This document shows, piece by piece, positions 40,543 through 49,887 of a DNA stretch of 64,000 bases. The position numbers and the translations under genes are program-made. The stretch is from Variovorax sp. (GTDB lineage: Bacteria; Pseudomonadota; Gammaproteobacteria; Burkholderiales; Burkholderiaceae_C). The notes beneath the pieces were generated by a model that was not told where the DNA came from, did not search any database, and saw only the letters and a program-made list of their open reading frames with translations. The stretch covers positions 1-64,000 of the forward strand of contig JANXTS010000105.1 in assembly GCA_025352265.1 (NCBI GenBank), given 5' to 3'. Position 1 is the first letter of the stretch, and each line of letters opens with the position of its first letter.

Positions 40543-41529
40543 ATGATTCAGCGCCGCACTCTCGCCGCCGTTCTGCCACTTTTCGCTACCGCAGCGCTGC
40601 TGCCCAGCCTTGCGCTCGCGCAAGCGCAGACCTGGCCCACCAAGCAACCGATCCGGATCATTTCGCCTTACGCGCCCGGTGGCACCACCGACGTTTTGGC
40701 GCGACTGCTCGCGCAGCCGCTGCAGCAAAAGCTTGGCCAGACCGTCATCGTCGAGAACAAGGGTGGCGCGGGCGGCAACGTCGGCACTGACTACGTGTCG
40801 AAGGCGGCGCCCGATGGCTACACGCTGCTGCTGGCCGCCAGCGGGCCAATCGTGATTTCACCGTCGCTCTACGCCAAGATCCCGTACGACTCGATCAAGG
40901 ACTTCACCTTTGTCGCGCCGATTGCCAACGCATCGTTCGTGGTGCTGGCCAATCCGGCGTCGGGCATCACGTCCATCAAGGACCTGATCGCGCGCGCGAA
41001 GAAGGGCGAACAGATCAATTTCGCCTCGGCTGGGTCGGGAACGCCGCAGCACATCATCGGAGAGATGTTCAACCAGGCGGCCGGCATCAAGATGCAGCAC
41101 ATTCCGTACAAGGGCTCGGGCCCGGCGATGAACGATCTGCTGGCCGGTCAGGTGCCGATCTCGTTCGAGAACCCGGTGCCAGCGATGCCACACGTCAAGG
41201 CCGGCAAGGTCAAGGTGCTGGCCAGCACCGGCGCGGTTCGTTCCGCCGCCTTCCCAGACATTCCGACCGTCGCGGAGCTCAACCTGCCGGGATTTGATGC
41301 CAAGCCCTGGTACGGCCTCATGGCGCCGGCCGGCCTCGACCCGGCCATCGCTAAAAAGTTGAACGATGCGGTGCGCGAAGCGCTCTCCAACACCGAGATG
41401 AAGGCGCGACTCTTCGCGTTGGGCGCCGAGCCGATGGCCATGACGACGCCGGAGTTCCAGGCCTTCGCGCAGAAGGATCGCGATAAGTGGACCAAGGTCG
41501 TCAAGACCTCCGGTGCCACGCCCGACTGA
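40543..41529 (+). CDS. Bug-family tripartite tricarboxylate transporter substrate-binding protein
   Basis: Signal peptide; WPTKQPIRIISPYAPGGTTDVLARLLAQPLQQKLGQTVIVENKGGAGGNVGTDYVSKAAPDGYTLL. Confidence 0.94.
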   Translation: MIQRRTLAAVLPLFATAALLPSLALAQAQTWPTKQPIRIISPYAPGGTTDVLARLLAQPLQQKLGQTVIVENKGGAGGNVGTDYVSKAAPDGYTLLLAASGPIVISPSLYAKIPYDSIKDFTFVAPIANASFVVLANPASGITSIKDLIARAKKGEQINFASAGSGTPQHIIGEMFNQAAGIKMQHIPYKGSGPAMNDLLAGQVPISFENPVPAMPHVKAGKVKVLASTGAVRSAAFPDIPTVAELNLPGFDAKPWYGLMAPAGLDPAIAKKLNDAVREALSNTEMKARLFALGAEPMAMTTPEFQAFAQKDRDKWTKVVKTSGATPD

Positions 41530-41541
41530 GTTGATTTTTCA

Positions 41542-41937
41542 ATGACAGCGCTCACCGCGGCACAGATTGTCGGACTCGCGGCGCACTACGTCCCTGAAGC
41601 GGGGTGCGCTTGCAGCGCGCTCAAGTGCGCCGGCTGGGAGAGCCTGCCGGCCACCTTCGACGCGTCGCTGCTGCGCCGCGTGGGTCAGACCAACAATCGC
41701 GATCCGTACGACGAGCCGACCCTTGAAGAGCACCATCCGCAAGGTACGCGCTACGACGCGGCCGATGCGCCTATTGCGTTGGGCCACTTCCCATACAACC
41801 GCTGCGAAATCTGGCAGTGCGCGAATTGCGCACGACCTTTGCTTCGCTACACCGAATACGGCGGCTACTACGTCGATCAGCGCATTCGCGAGCTGAATGC
41901 CGCGCTCGTTGTCGACACCGCCGCCACCCTGGACTGA
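41542..41937 (+). CDS. Cysteine-rich hypothetical protein (putative metal-binding)
   Basis: CACSALKC and CEIWQCANCARPLLRYTEYGGYYVDQRIRELN; no family name assigned. Confidence 0.65.
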   Translation: MTALTAAQIVGLAAHYVPEAGCACSALKCAGWESLPATFDASLLRRVGQTNNRDPYDEPTLEEHHPQGTRYDAADAPIALGHFPYNRCEIWQCANCARPLLRYTEYGGYYVDQRIRELNAALVVDTAATLD

Positions 41938-41945
41938 AAGACCCG

Positions 41946-42932
41946 ATGCCGAACCGTCCCATTGTCGTGCTGCTCGACGACTACGAACTTGCTGCCCGAC
42001 GGCTGGCCGACTGGAGCGCGGTCGAGGCGCTGGCAGAACTGCGGATCTGCCAGGCGCCGTTGCGCGGCGACGCGCTGCGCGAAGTCGTGCAGGACGCCGA
42101 CGCACTGCTGCTGATGCGCGACCGCACGCCGATCGACTCGGCGCTGATCGACACCATGCCCAGGCTCAAATACGTTTCCTTCACCGGGACGCGCAACAAC
42201 GCGCTCGACCTCGACGCGTTGCACCGGCGCGGCGTGCCGGTGGGTCTGACCGAATGGGGTCCGTCCAAGGAGAGCACCTGCGAACTGACGTGGGCGCTGA
42301 TCCTCGCAGCCATCAAGCGCTTGCCGCAGGCGATGCAAGCGCTGCAGGACGGCCGATGGCGCGATGGCGGTGCGCTGGGTCAGGTTCTGCACGGCGAGCG
42401 ACTTGGCTTGGTCGGGCTCGGTGATATTGGCAGCCGCGTCGCGCGCGTTGCAAAAGCTTTCGGCATGGATGTCGTGGCGTGGAGTCCGCGCATGACGCCC
42501 GAACGCGCGGCCGAGCACGGCGCGCGTTCAATGTCGCTCGATGAACTTGTGCAGACTTCCAAGGTCGTCAGCCTGCATCTGGTGATGACCGATGCGACGC
42601 GGCAGCTCTTCGATGCCGCGCGCTTTGCGCAGATGCGCACCGATGCGATCTTCGTGAACACGTCGCGCGCCGGTCTGGCCGACGAAGCCGCGCTGGTCGC
42701 GGCACTGCAAGGTGGTCGACCCGGCGTTGCCGCGCTCGATGTGTACGCCCACGAGCCGCTGGCCACGGACCATCCGCTTCGTGCGCTGCCCAATGCGCTG
42801 CTGTCTCCGCATTTGGGCTTCGTTACGCAGCCGGTGTTCGAGCGTTTCTATTCAGATATGGCAGAAGGTGTGCTCGCCTGGCTGCGCGGCGAGCCGATTC
42901 CCCGCCGCATGCCCGCGCCACCAAACGCCTGA
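41946..42932 (+). CDS. D-2-hydroxyacid dehydrogenase family protein
   Basis: GLVGLGDIGSRVARVAKAFGMDVVAWS, NTSRAGLADEAALVAALQGGRPGVAALDVYAHEP. Confidence 0.93.
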   Translation: MPNRPIVVLLDDYELAARRLADWSAVEALAELRICQAPLRGDALREVVQDADALLLMRDRTPIDSALIDTMPRLKYVSFTGTRNNALDLDALHRRGVPVGLTEWGPSKESTCELTWALILAAIKRLPQAMQALQDGRWRDGGALGQVLHGERLGLVGLGDIGSRVARVAKAFGMDVVAWSPRMTPERAAEHGARSMSLDELVQTSKVVSLHLVMTDATRQLFDAARFAQMRTDAIFVNTSRAGLADEAALVAALQGGRPGVAALDVYAHEPLATDHPLRALPNALLSPHLGFVTQPVFERFYSDMAEGVLAWLRGEPIPRRMPAPPNA

Positions 42933-42966
42933 CTGACAGCGTCATCTTCGGCGTGCACACTGCGCT

Positions 42967-44034
42967 ATGGCCCGCCGAAGCTCCATCAACTCCGCCACCT
43001 CCGCCACCTCCGCGTTTGCGCGCGCATACCAGCGCAATCTGCGGACGCTTGCCAAGGTCGCGCTGAAAGCGACGCTCAAAACCGGCAAGCGCGCTGCCAC
43101 TCAAGTGCAGCGTGCCGCGCTAAAGCAACTGAAGCCGCCGCCTGGCAAGGGCGACTGGCTTGCCGGCATGGCACTCGGCCCGGGCGGCGCTCGGCGCTAC
43201 CACCTGTTTCGCCCCGCTGACTTGAAGCTGGCGGCGGGCGAGAAGCTCCCGCTGATCGTCATGCTGCATGGCTGCGGCCAGACCGGCCGAGACTTTGCCG
43301 CTATCACTTGCATGAACGCGCTGGCAGCGCGCCATCGCTTTCTGGTGCTTTACCCGGAGCAGGATCGCATCAGTCATCCGCAAGGCTGCTGGAATTGGTA
43401 CGAAACGCGATCCGGCAAGTCGGCCGCTGAAGCAGCGACGCTGATGGCGGTGGTCGATCAGGTGTGCGTTCTGTATGCGGCCGATCGCGCGCGCGTCGCG
43501 GTAGCCGGGCTGTCGGCCGGTGCTGGCATGGCGGCGTTGCTGGCCACGCACTATCCCGCGCGCTTCCGGGCGGTCGTCATGCACTCCGGCGTGGCACCAG
43601 GTGCCGCGCGATCGTCTGCCACCGCGCTGGGCGCAATGCGCGGCCGGCACGTTCCACCGATGCCCGTGACGGCGGTTGGAAAGGCGATGAGTGCGGCTGC
43701 CGCCATGACAACGCTACCGCCCCTGCTCATCCTGCATGGCGACCGCGATCTGGTGGTGTCGTCGAGCAATGCTGGCAGCGCTGCTGCCGTGTGGGCAACG
43801 GCTACGGGTGCGCTGCCGGCTGCGTCGCGCAACCTGCAGCGCGGCAAGCGGCACCCTATGCGCGTGACCGACTTCAAGCTGCGCGGCAAGACCAGCGTCA
43901 CGCTGTGCGAGATAGCCGGCTTGGGTCACGCGTGGAGTGGTGGCGCTGCGCGCCTGGCTTTCAGCGATCCCGCGGGGCCGGACGCCACGCGGATGACGTG
44001 GGCGTTTGCGGCGCGGCAGTTCGCGAGTCTTTGA
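42967..44034 (+). CDS. PHB depolymerase family esterase
   Basis: PLIVMLHGCGQTGRDFA, GLSAGAGMAALLATHYP lipase box, LHGDRDLVV. Confidence 0.9.
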   Translation: MARRSSINSATSATSAFARAYQRNLRTLAKVALKATLKTGKRAATQVQRAALKQLKPPPGKGDWLAGMALGPGGARRYHLFRPADLKLAAGEKLPLIVMLHGCGQTGRDFAAITCMNALAARHRFLVLYPEQDRISHPQGCWNWYETRSGKSAAEAATLMAVVDQVCVLYAADRARVAVAGLSAGAGMAALLATHYPARFRAVVMHSGVAPGAARSSATALGAMRGRHVPPMPVTAVGKAMSAAAAMTTLPPLLILHGDRDLVVSSSNAGSAAAVWATATGALPAASRNLQRGKRHPMRVTDFKLRGKTSVTLCEIAGLGHAWSGGAARLAFSDPAGPDATRMTWAFAARQFASL

Positions 44035-44137
44035 GTCCGTACGCCACCGGGCGTATTTGTAGGAGACGACCGCGTCCGCACACTCCGTGCATCGACAGCG
44101 AAGGTGCTGGCGACAAGTTCACTACAACCGGAGAAGG

Positions 44138-45412
44138 ATGCACATGCAACGTCGTTTCACACTCAAGGCACTTACCGCCAGCGTCGCGCTCGCGGCCCTG
44201 GGCGCCGCCCCCGCTTTTGCCGCCGACACCATCAAGGTCGGCATCCTGCACTCCCTGTCGGGAACGATGGCGATCTCCGAAACGGCGCTCAAGGACATGG
44301 CGCTGATGACGATCGACGAGATCAACAAAAAGGGCGGCGTGATGGGCAAGCAGCTCGAGCCCGTGATCGTCGATCCGGCTTCCAACTGGCCGCTGTTCGC
44401 TGAGAAGACCAAGCAGCTGCTGGGTCAAGACAAGGTCGCTGTGATCTTCGGTTGCTGGACCTCGGTGTCGCGCAAGTCGGTGCTGCCGGTGATCGAGGAG
44501 CAGAACGGCCTCCTGTTCTACCCTGTGCAATACGAAGGCGAAGAGCTCTCCAAGAACGTGTTCTACACGGGCGCAGCGCCCAACCAGCAAGCCATTCCGG
44601 CTGTCGAATATTTGATGAGCAAGGCCGGCGGCGGCGCCAAGCGCTTCGTGCTGCTGGGCACCGACTACGTCTACCCGCGCACCACCAACAAGATCCTGCG
44701 CGCCTTCCTGAAGAGCAAAGGTGTGAAGGACTCGGATATCGACGAGAAGTACACGCCCTTCGGCCACAGCGACTATCAAACCATCGTCGCCGACGTCAAG
44801 AAGTTCTCGCAAGGGGGCAAGACGGCCGTGATCTCGACGATCAATGGTGACTCCAACGTGCCGTTCTACAAAGAACTCGGCAACGCCGGCCTGAAGGCCA
44901 AGGACGTGCCGGTCGTGGCCTTCTCGGTCGGCGAAGAAGAGCTGCGCGGCGTGGACACCAAGCCGCTCGTCGGTCACCTTGCTGCATGGAACTATTTCAT
45001 GTCGGTCAAGAATCCGACCAACACCGTGTGGATCAAGACGTGGAGCGACTACGCCAAGGCGAAGAAGCTGCCGGGCCAGATGGACAAGCCTTTGACCAAC
45101 GACCCGATGGAGGCCACCTACGTCGGCATCAATATGTGGAAGCAGGCCGTCGAGAAGGCCAAGTCGACCGATACCGACAAGGTCATCGCCGCCATGGCCG
45201 GCCAGACTTTCAAGGCACCGGACGGCTTCACCGTAGAGATGGACCCGAAGAACCATCACCTGCACAAGCCGGTGTTCATCGGCGAAATCAAGGCCGACGG
45301 CCAGTTCGGCGTGGTCTGGAAAACGCCGGCACCGGTCAAGGCCCAGCCGTGGAGCCCGTTCATCGAAGGCAACGACAAGAAGCTTGACCAACCAGCAGGG
45401 AAATCCTCTTAA
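44138..45412 (+). CDS. urtA: Urea ABC transporter substrate-binding protein
   Basis: VGILHSLSGTMAISETALKDMALMTIDEINKKGGVMGKQLEPVIVDPASNWPLFAEK; followed by urtBCDE. Confidence 0.95.
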   Translation: MHMQRRFTLKALTASVALAALGAAPAFAADTIKVGILHSLSGTMAISETALKDMALMTIDEINKKGGVMGKQLEPVIVDPASNWPLFAEKTKQLLGQDKVAVIFGCWTSVSRKSVLPVIEEQNGLLFYPVQYEGEELSKNVFYTGAAPNQQAIPAVEYLMSKAGGGAKRFVLLGTDYVYPRTTNKILRAFLKSKGVKDSDIDEKYTPFGHSDYQTIVADVKKFSQGGKTAVISTINGDSNVPFYKELGNAGLKAKDVPVVAFSVGEEELRGVDTKPLVGHLAAWNYFMSVKNPTNTVWIKTWSDYAKAKKLPGQMDKPLTNDPMEATYVGINMWKQAVEKAKSTDTDKVIAAMAGQTFKAPDGFTVEMDPKNHHLHKPVFIGEIKADGQFGVVWKTPAPVKAQPWSPFIEGNDKKLDQPAGKSS

Positions 45413-45444
45413 CTTTCGCGCGCCTCGTTCAAGTGACCTGTTCT

Positions 45445-45485
45445 GGGCTCGATCTTTTCTTTGAGGATCGGGCCCTGTTTTATTT
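45445..45485 (+). terminator. Attenuator/terminator-like hairpin between urtA and urtB
   Basis: GGGCTCGATC...GATCGGGCCC (10 bp with one G-T pair) followed by TGTTTTATTT. Confidence 0.65.
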
Positions 45486-45494
45486 GAGGATGAT

Positions 45495-47102
45495 GTGAAA
45501 ACACTCCCGCGCCGAATCTGCCAGACCGCGTTCGCCGGACTGCTTTTGGTGGCCGCACATGCACATGCATTGACCGCTGACGAAGCCAAGGCCATTGCGA
45601 CCGGTGAAGCCGAAGACCGCGTTGCCGCGCTCAACAAGGCCGTCGCCACCGCCGATGACAAGACGACCGCCTTCATCCAGGCGCTGACCGACGACGCCGT
45701 CAAAGTCACCGAAAACAAGGTCTTCGTGATGAAGGACCGGAACGGAGAAGTACGGGGCTACGACCCGGTCACCGATGCCGAGCTCAAGGTACCCGATACG
45801 GCCGAAGACGTGGTCAACAACAACCTGATGCGCGGCGCGCTCGATGCTGCGAAATCGATGCTGACGCTGATGAGCAGCAAGGACGAGGCAGTGCGCCTCG
45901 AAGCCGCCAACGCGCTGCTCAAAGACCCTGATGAGTCGCGCATTCCGATGGTCGAGAAGGTGCTGGCCGGCGAAACCAATACCGCCATCAAGGCCAAGCT
46001 GGAACTGGTGCGGGCCGCTTCGCTGCTCAACAGCGCCGACGCCGCCAAGCGCATCACCGCTGCGGCCGCCTTGTCCGAAAGCAAGAACCCCGACACCAAG
46101 CTGCTGCTGAACGAGCGCCTGACCGACGAGACCGATCCAGCCGTCAAGGCTGCGCTGCATAAGGCCATCACCAGCATCGACGGCGCGCTGGTGTGGGGGG
46201 ACCGAATCAACGCCGTCTTCAGCGGCATCAGCCTGGGCTCGGTGCTGTTGCTCGCGGCGCTCGGCCTGGCCATTACTTACGGCTTGATGGGCGTCATCAA
46301 CATGGCGCACGGCGAGCTGATGATGATCGGCGCCTACGCCACCTACATGATGCAGGGGCTGTTTCAGCGCTATCTGCCGGAGTCGTGGTTCGGTGGTTAT
46401 CTGGTCGCCGCGATTCCCGTTTCGTTCCTGGCTTCGGCGCTCGTGGGCGCCATCCTGGAGCGCGGCGTCATCCGCTTTTTGTACGGTCGCCCGCTTGAAA
46501 CATTGCTAGCCACCTGGGGCATCAGCCTGATGCTGCAGCAACTGGTGCGCACCTTGTTCGGTGCGCAGAACGTCGGCGTCGAAAACCCCTCATGGATGAG
46601 TGGCGGCTTCACCATGCTCGGCAACGTCGCGCTGCCCTGGAACCGGATCTGCATCATCATTTTTGCGGTGCTCGTGTTGCTGGCAATGGGCTGGCTCATC
46701 GGCAAGACACGCCTCGGTCTGTTCGTGCGCGGCGTCACGCAGAATCGGGCGATCGCCTCATGCATGGGCGTCAACACGGCCCGCATCGACACCTACGCGT
46801 TCGCGCTCGGTTCGGGCATCGCCGGGCTCGCGGGTTGTGCGCTGAGCCAGATCGGCAACGTCGGCCCCGACCTCGGGCAAAGCTACATCGTCGATTCCTT
46901 CATGGTGGTCGTGATGGGTGGCGTCGGGCAACTGGCCGGCACGGTGTACGCGGCGCTCGGCCTCGGCATCCTGAACAAGTTCATCGAAGGTTGGGCCGGC
47001 GCGGTGCTCGCAAAGATCTGCGTGCTGGTCTTTCTCATCGTCTTTATCCAGAAGCGACCACAAGGCATCTTTGCGATCAAGGGTCGGAGCGCAGAAGCAT
47101 GA
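45495..47102 (+). CDS. urtB: Urea ABC transporter permease UrtB with periplasmic-type N-terminal extension
   Basis: GLAITYGLMGVINMAHGELMMIGAYATYMMQGLF; LATWGISLMLQQLVRTLFG. Confidence 0.95.
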   Translation: MKTLPRRICQTAFAGLLLVAAHAHALTADEAKAIATGEAEDRVAALNKAVATADDKTTAFIQALTDDAVKVTENKVFVMKDRNGEVRGYDPVTDAELKVPDTAEDVVNNNLMRGALDAAKSMLTLMSSKDEAVRLEAANALLKDPDESRIPMVEKVLAGETNTAIKAKLELVRAASLLNSADAAKRITAAAALSESKNPDTKLLLNERLTDETDPAVKAALHKAITSIDGALVWGDRINAVFSGISLGSVLLLAALGLAITYGLMGVINMAHGELMMIGAYATYMMQGLFQRYLPESWFGGYLVAAIPVSFLASALVGAILERGVIRFLYGRPLETLLATWGISLMLQQLVRTLFGAQNVGVENPSWMSGGFTMLGNVALPWNRICIIIFAVLVLLAMGWLIGKTRLGLFVRGVTQNRAIASCMGVNTARIDTYAFALGSGIAGLAGCALSQIGNVGPDLGQSYIVDSFMVVVMGGVGQLAGTVYAALGLGILNKFIEGWAGAVLAKICVLVFLIVFIQKRPQGIFAIKGRSAEA

Positions 47103-48292
47103 CCAATATTCGAAACTTCAAACTCCCGGCCAAAGGCCCGTTCATGAGCGGTAAGGGCTGGAGCGTTTTCTTCGTCGCGCTCATCGTCATCTGCGCGCTG
47201 GCGCCGGTGCTCAACATCGTCGTGCCAGACGGCAGCCCGCTGCACATGAGCGACTACGCGGTGGCACTGGTCGGCAAGATCATGTGCTACGCGATCTGCG
47301 CGCTGGCGATGGATTTGATCTGGGGCTACACCGGCATCCTGTCGCTCGGCCACGGCCTGTTCTTTGCGCTCGGCGGCTACATGATGGGCATGTACCTGAT
47401 GCGCCAGATCGGCCGCGACGGCAACTACAAGAGCGACCTTCCGGACTTCATGGTGTTCCTCGACTGGAAGGAACTGCCGTGGCACTGGACTTTCAGCGGC
47501 AGCTTTATCGCGACGCTGATTCTCGTCGTGCTGGTGCCCGGTCTGATCGCGCTGGTGTTCGGCTTCTTCGCCTTCCGTTCGCGCATCAAGGGCGTGTACT
47601 TTTCGATCATTACGCAGGCGCTGACCTTCGCGGCACTGCTGCTCTTTTTCCGCAACGAGACGGGCTTCGGCGGCAACAACGGCTTCACCGACTTCAAGCG
47701 GATTCTGGGCATTCCGATCGCGACACAAGAGATGCGCATGACGATCTTCGGGCTCACCGGTGTCACGCTGCTGGTGTTCTTCCTGTTCTCCAAGTGGCTC
47801 ATCGGCAGCAAGTTCGGCCGTGTGCTGCAGGCCATTCGCGATGCCGAAACCCGCGTCATGTTCTCGGGCTACAACCCGCTGCCGTACAAGCTCACCATCT
47901 GGGTTATCTCGGCCATCATGTGCGGCGTGGCCGGTGCCCTGTACGTGCCGCAGGTCGGAATCATCAACCCGGGTGAAATGAGCACGGCCAACTCTATCGA
48001 GATCGCCATCTGGGTCGCGGTCGGCGGCCGCGCCACGCTGATTGGGCCGATCCTCGGCGCCTTCATCGTCAATGGCGCGAAAAGCTGGTTGACCGTGGCG
48101 TACCCGGAATACTGGCTGTACTTCCTCGGCGCGATCTTCATCGCCGTGACACTGTTCTTGCCGGACGGCATCGTCGGGTTGGTAAAGAAATTATTGAACC
48201 GGGACCACTCACCAACGCCCGCCCGGTTCGAGGCAGTCGAGCCCAGCGCGATGGCGCCGCTCGCAGCGGAAGCCGGAGGAGCACGCGCATGA
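47099..48292 (+). CDS. urtC: Urea ABC transporter permease UrtC
   Basis: AMDLIWGYTGILSLGHGLFFALGGYMMGMYLMRQIG; ATG overlaps the urtB stop. Confidence 0.95.
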   Translation: MTNIRNFKLPAKGPFMSGKGWSVFFVALIVICALAPVLNIVVPDGSPLHMSDYAVALVGKIMCYAICALAMDLIWGYTGILSLGHGLFFALGGYMMGMYLMRQIGRDGNYKSDLPDFMVFLDWKELPWHWTFSGSFIATLILVVLVPGLIALVFGFFAFRSRIKGVYFSIITQALTFAALLLFFRNETGFGGNNGFTDFKRILGIPIATQEMRMTIFGLTGVTLLVFFLFSKWLIGSKFGRVLQAIRDAETRVMFSGYNPLPYKLTIWVISAIMCGVAGALYVPQVGIINPGEMSTANSIEIAIWVAVGGRATLIGPILGAFIVNGAKSWLTVAYPEYWLYFLGAIFIAVTLFLPDGIVGLVKKLLNRDHSPTPARFEAVEPSAMAPLAAEAGGARA

Positions 48293-49164
48293 CGCCAGAC
48301 TTGATGGAAGAAGGTGCGCAACGCGTCGCCAAATTGCGTGGCCCCGACCTCGGCTCGACGACCGAGTCAGGTGGCCGCGAGGCGGGCTACGGCCGCATCG
48401 GTACGCCGGGAGAAGTCGACGTCACGCACGGTCGCATCCTGTATCTCGAAGACGTGAGCGTGAGCTTCGATGGCTTCAAGGCGATCAACAAGCTGAGCCT
48501 GGACATTGCACCCGGCGAGCTGCGCTGCATCATCGGCCCCAATGGTGCGGGCAAGACCACGATGATGGACATCATCACCGGCAAGACGCGGCCCGATTCG
48601 GGCACCGTCTTTTTCGGCAGCACCATCGATTTGCTGCGGCACAAGGAAGTCGACATTGCACAGATGGGCATCGGCCGAAAGTTTCAGAAGCCGACAGTGT
48701 TCGAACAACTCACCGTTTTCGAAAACCTCGAACTAGCGCTGAAGACAGACAAGGGCGTGAAGCGCTCGATGTTCTTCAAGCTCGATTCAGCGCAGGGCGA
48801 TCGGCTCGCGGAAATCCTCGAAACCATTCAGCTGTCGGGCAGCGTGTTGCGCATGGCGGGCAACCTGAGTCATGGGCAAAAGCAGTGGCTCGAGATCGGC
48901 ATGTTGCTGATGCAGGACCCGAAGTTGCTGTTGCTCGACGAGCCTGTCGCTGGGATGACGGACGAAGAAACGGCACGAACGGCAGAGCTCTTTCTGACGC
49001 TGAAGGGCAAACACTCGTTGATGGTGGTGGAGCACGACATGAGCTTCATCCGAACGATCTCGGAGATCGTCACCGTGCTGTGCGACGGGTCTGTGTTGGC
49101 ACAGGGCACGCTCGACGAAGTGCAGGCGGATGAGCGGGTAATCGAGGTTTATCTTGGCCGCTGA
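48289..49164 (+). CDS. urtD: Urea ABC transporter ATP-binding protein UrtD
   Basis: CIIGPNGAGKTTMMDIITGKTRPDSG, LSHGQKQWLEIGMLLMQDPKLLLLDEPVAGMTDEE. Confidence 0.95.
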   Translation: MTPDLMEEGAQRVAKLRGPDLGSTTESGGREAGYGRIGTPGEVDVTHGRILYLEDVSVSFDGFKAINKLSLDIAPGELRCIIGPNGAGKTTMMDIITGKTRPDSGTVFFGSTIDLLRHKEVDIAQMGIGRKFQKPTVFEQLTVFENLELALKTDKGVKRSMFFKLDSAQGDRLAEILETIQLSGSVLRMAGNLSHGQKQWLEIGMLLMQDPKLLLLDEPVAGMTDEETARTAELFLTLKGKHSLMVVEHDMSFIRTISEIVTVLCDGSVLAQGTLDEVQADERVIEVYLGR

Positions 49165-49177
49165 AGAAAGAACATCC

Positions 49178-49870
49178 ATGCTCACAGTCAAGAACGTTCA
49201 CCAGTACTACGGCGGCTCGCACATCCTGCGCGACGTGAGCTTCACGGCGACGCTCGGCAAGGTCACCGTGCTGCTCGGCCGCAACGGCGTCGGCAAGACG
49301 ACCTTGCTCAAGTCGTTGATGGGCCTGGTGCCGATCAAGAGCGGCAGCATCGAGTTCGACGGGCAGGCGATCCAGAAGAAGACACCTTACGAGCGCGCGC
49401 GTCTGGGCATGGGCTTCGTGCCGCAGGGCCGTGAGATTTTCGCGCGGCTCACTGTCGAAGAAAACTTGCGCATGGGGCTGGCCTACAGGAACGGCAGCAC
49501 GCCGATTCCCTCTGAACTGTACGAATTGTTCCCCGTCTTGAAGCAGATGTTGCATCGCCGTGGCGGTGATCTCTCCGGCGGTCAGCAGCAGCAACTCGCT
49601 ATCGCGCGGGCGCTTGCCCCCGGGCCGAAGCTGCTCATCCTCGACGAGCCGACCGAAGGCATTCAGCCATCGATCATCAAGGACATCGGCCGCGTCATTC
49701 GCATGCTGGCCGATCGTGGCGACATGGCGATCGTGCTGTGCGAGCAGTACTACGATTTTGCGCAGGAGCTTGCCGACGACTACCTTGTGATGGAGCGGGG
49801 TGAGTTCATCGCGCGGGGGGAGGGGAAGGACATGGAGGCGAACGGGGTGCGGAATCTGGTGGCGATCTGA
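49178..49870 (+). CDS. urtE: Urea ABC transporter ATP-binding protein UrtE
   Basis: MLTVKNVHQYYGGSHILRDVSF, LLGRNGVGKTTLLKSLMGL, DLSGGQQQQLAIARALAPGPKLLILDEPTEGIQPSII. Confidence 0.95.
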   Translation: MLTVKNVHQYYGGSHILRDVSFTATLGKVTVLLGRNGVGKTTLLKSLMGLVPIKSGSIEFDGQAIQKKTPYERARLGMGFVPQGREIFARLTVEENLRMGLAYRNGSTPIPSELYELFPVLKQMLHRRGGDLSGGQQQQLAIARALAPGPKLLILDEPTEGIQPSIIKDIGRVIRMLADRGDMAIVLCEQYYDFAQELADDYLVMERGEFIARGEGKDMEANGVRNLVAI

Positions 49871-49887
49871 TCCTTGCCCACAGGTGG

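Noticed and set aside
42990-43015. TCCGCCACC repeats as a CRISPR or regulatory array
   Set aside because: Only two to three 9-bp units inside the N-terminus of the esterase gene (SATSATSA); ordinary low-complexity coding sequence.
43961-45718. 585-aa minus-strand ORF opposite urtA
   Set aside because: Mirror frame of urtA and its neighbours; no domain recognised.
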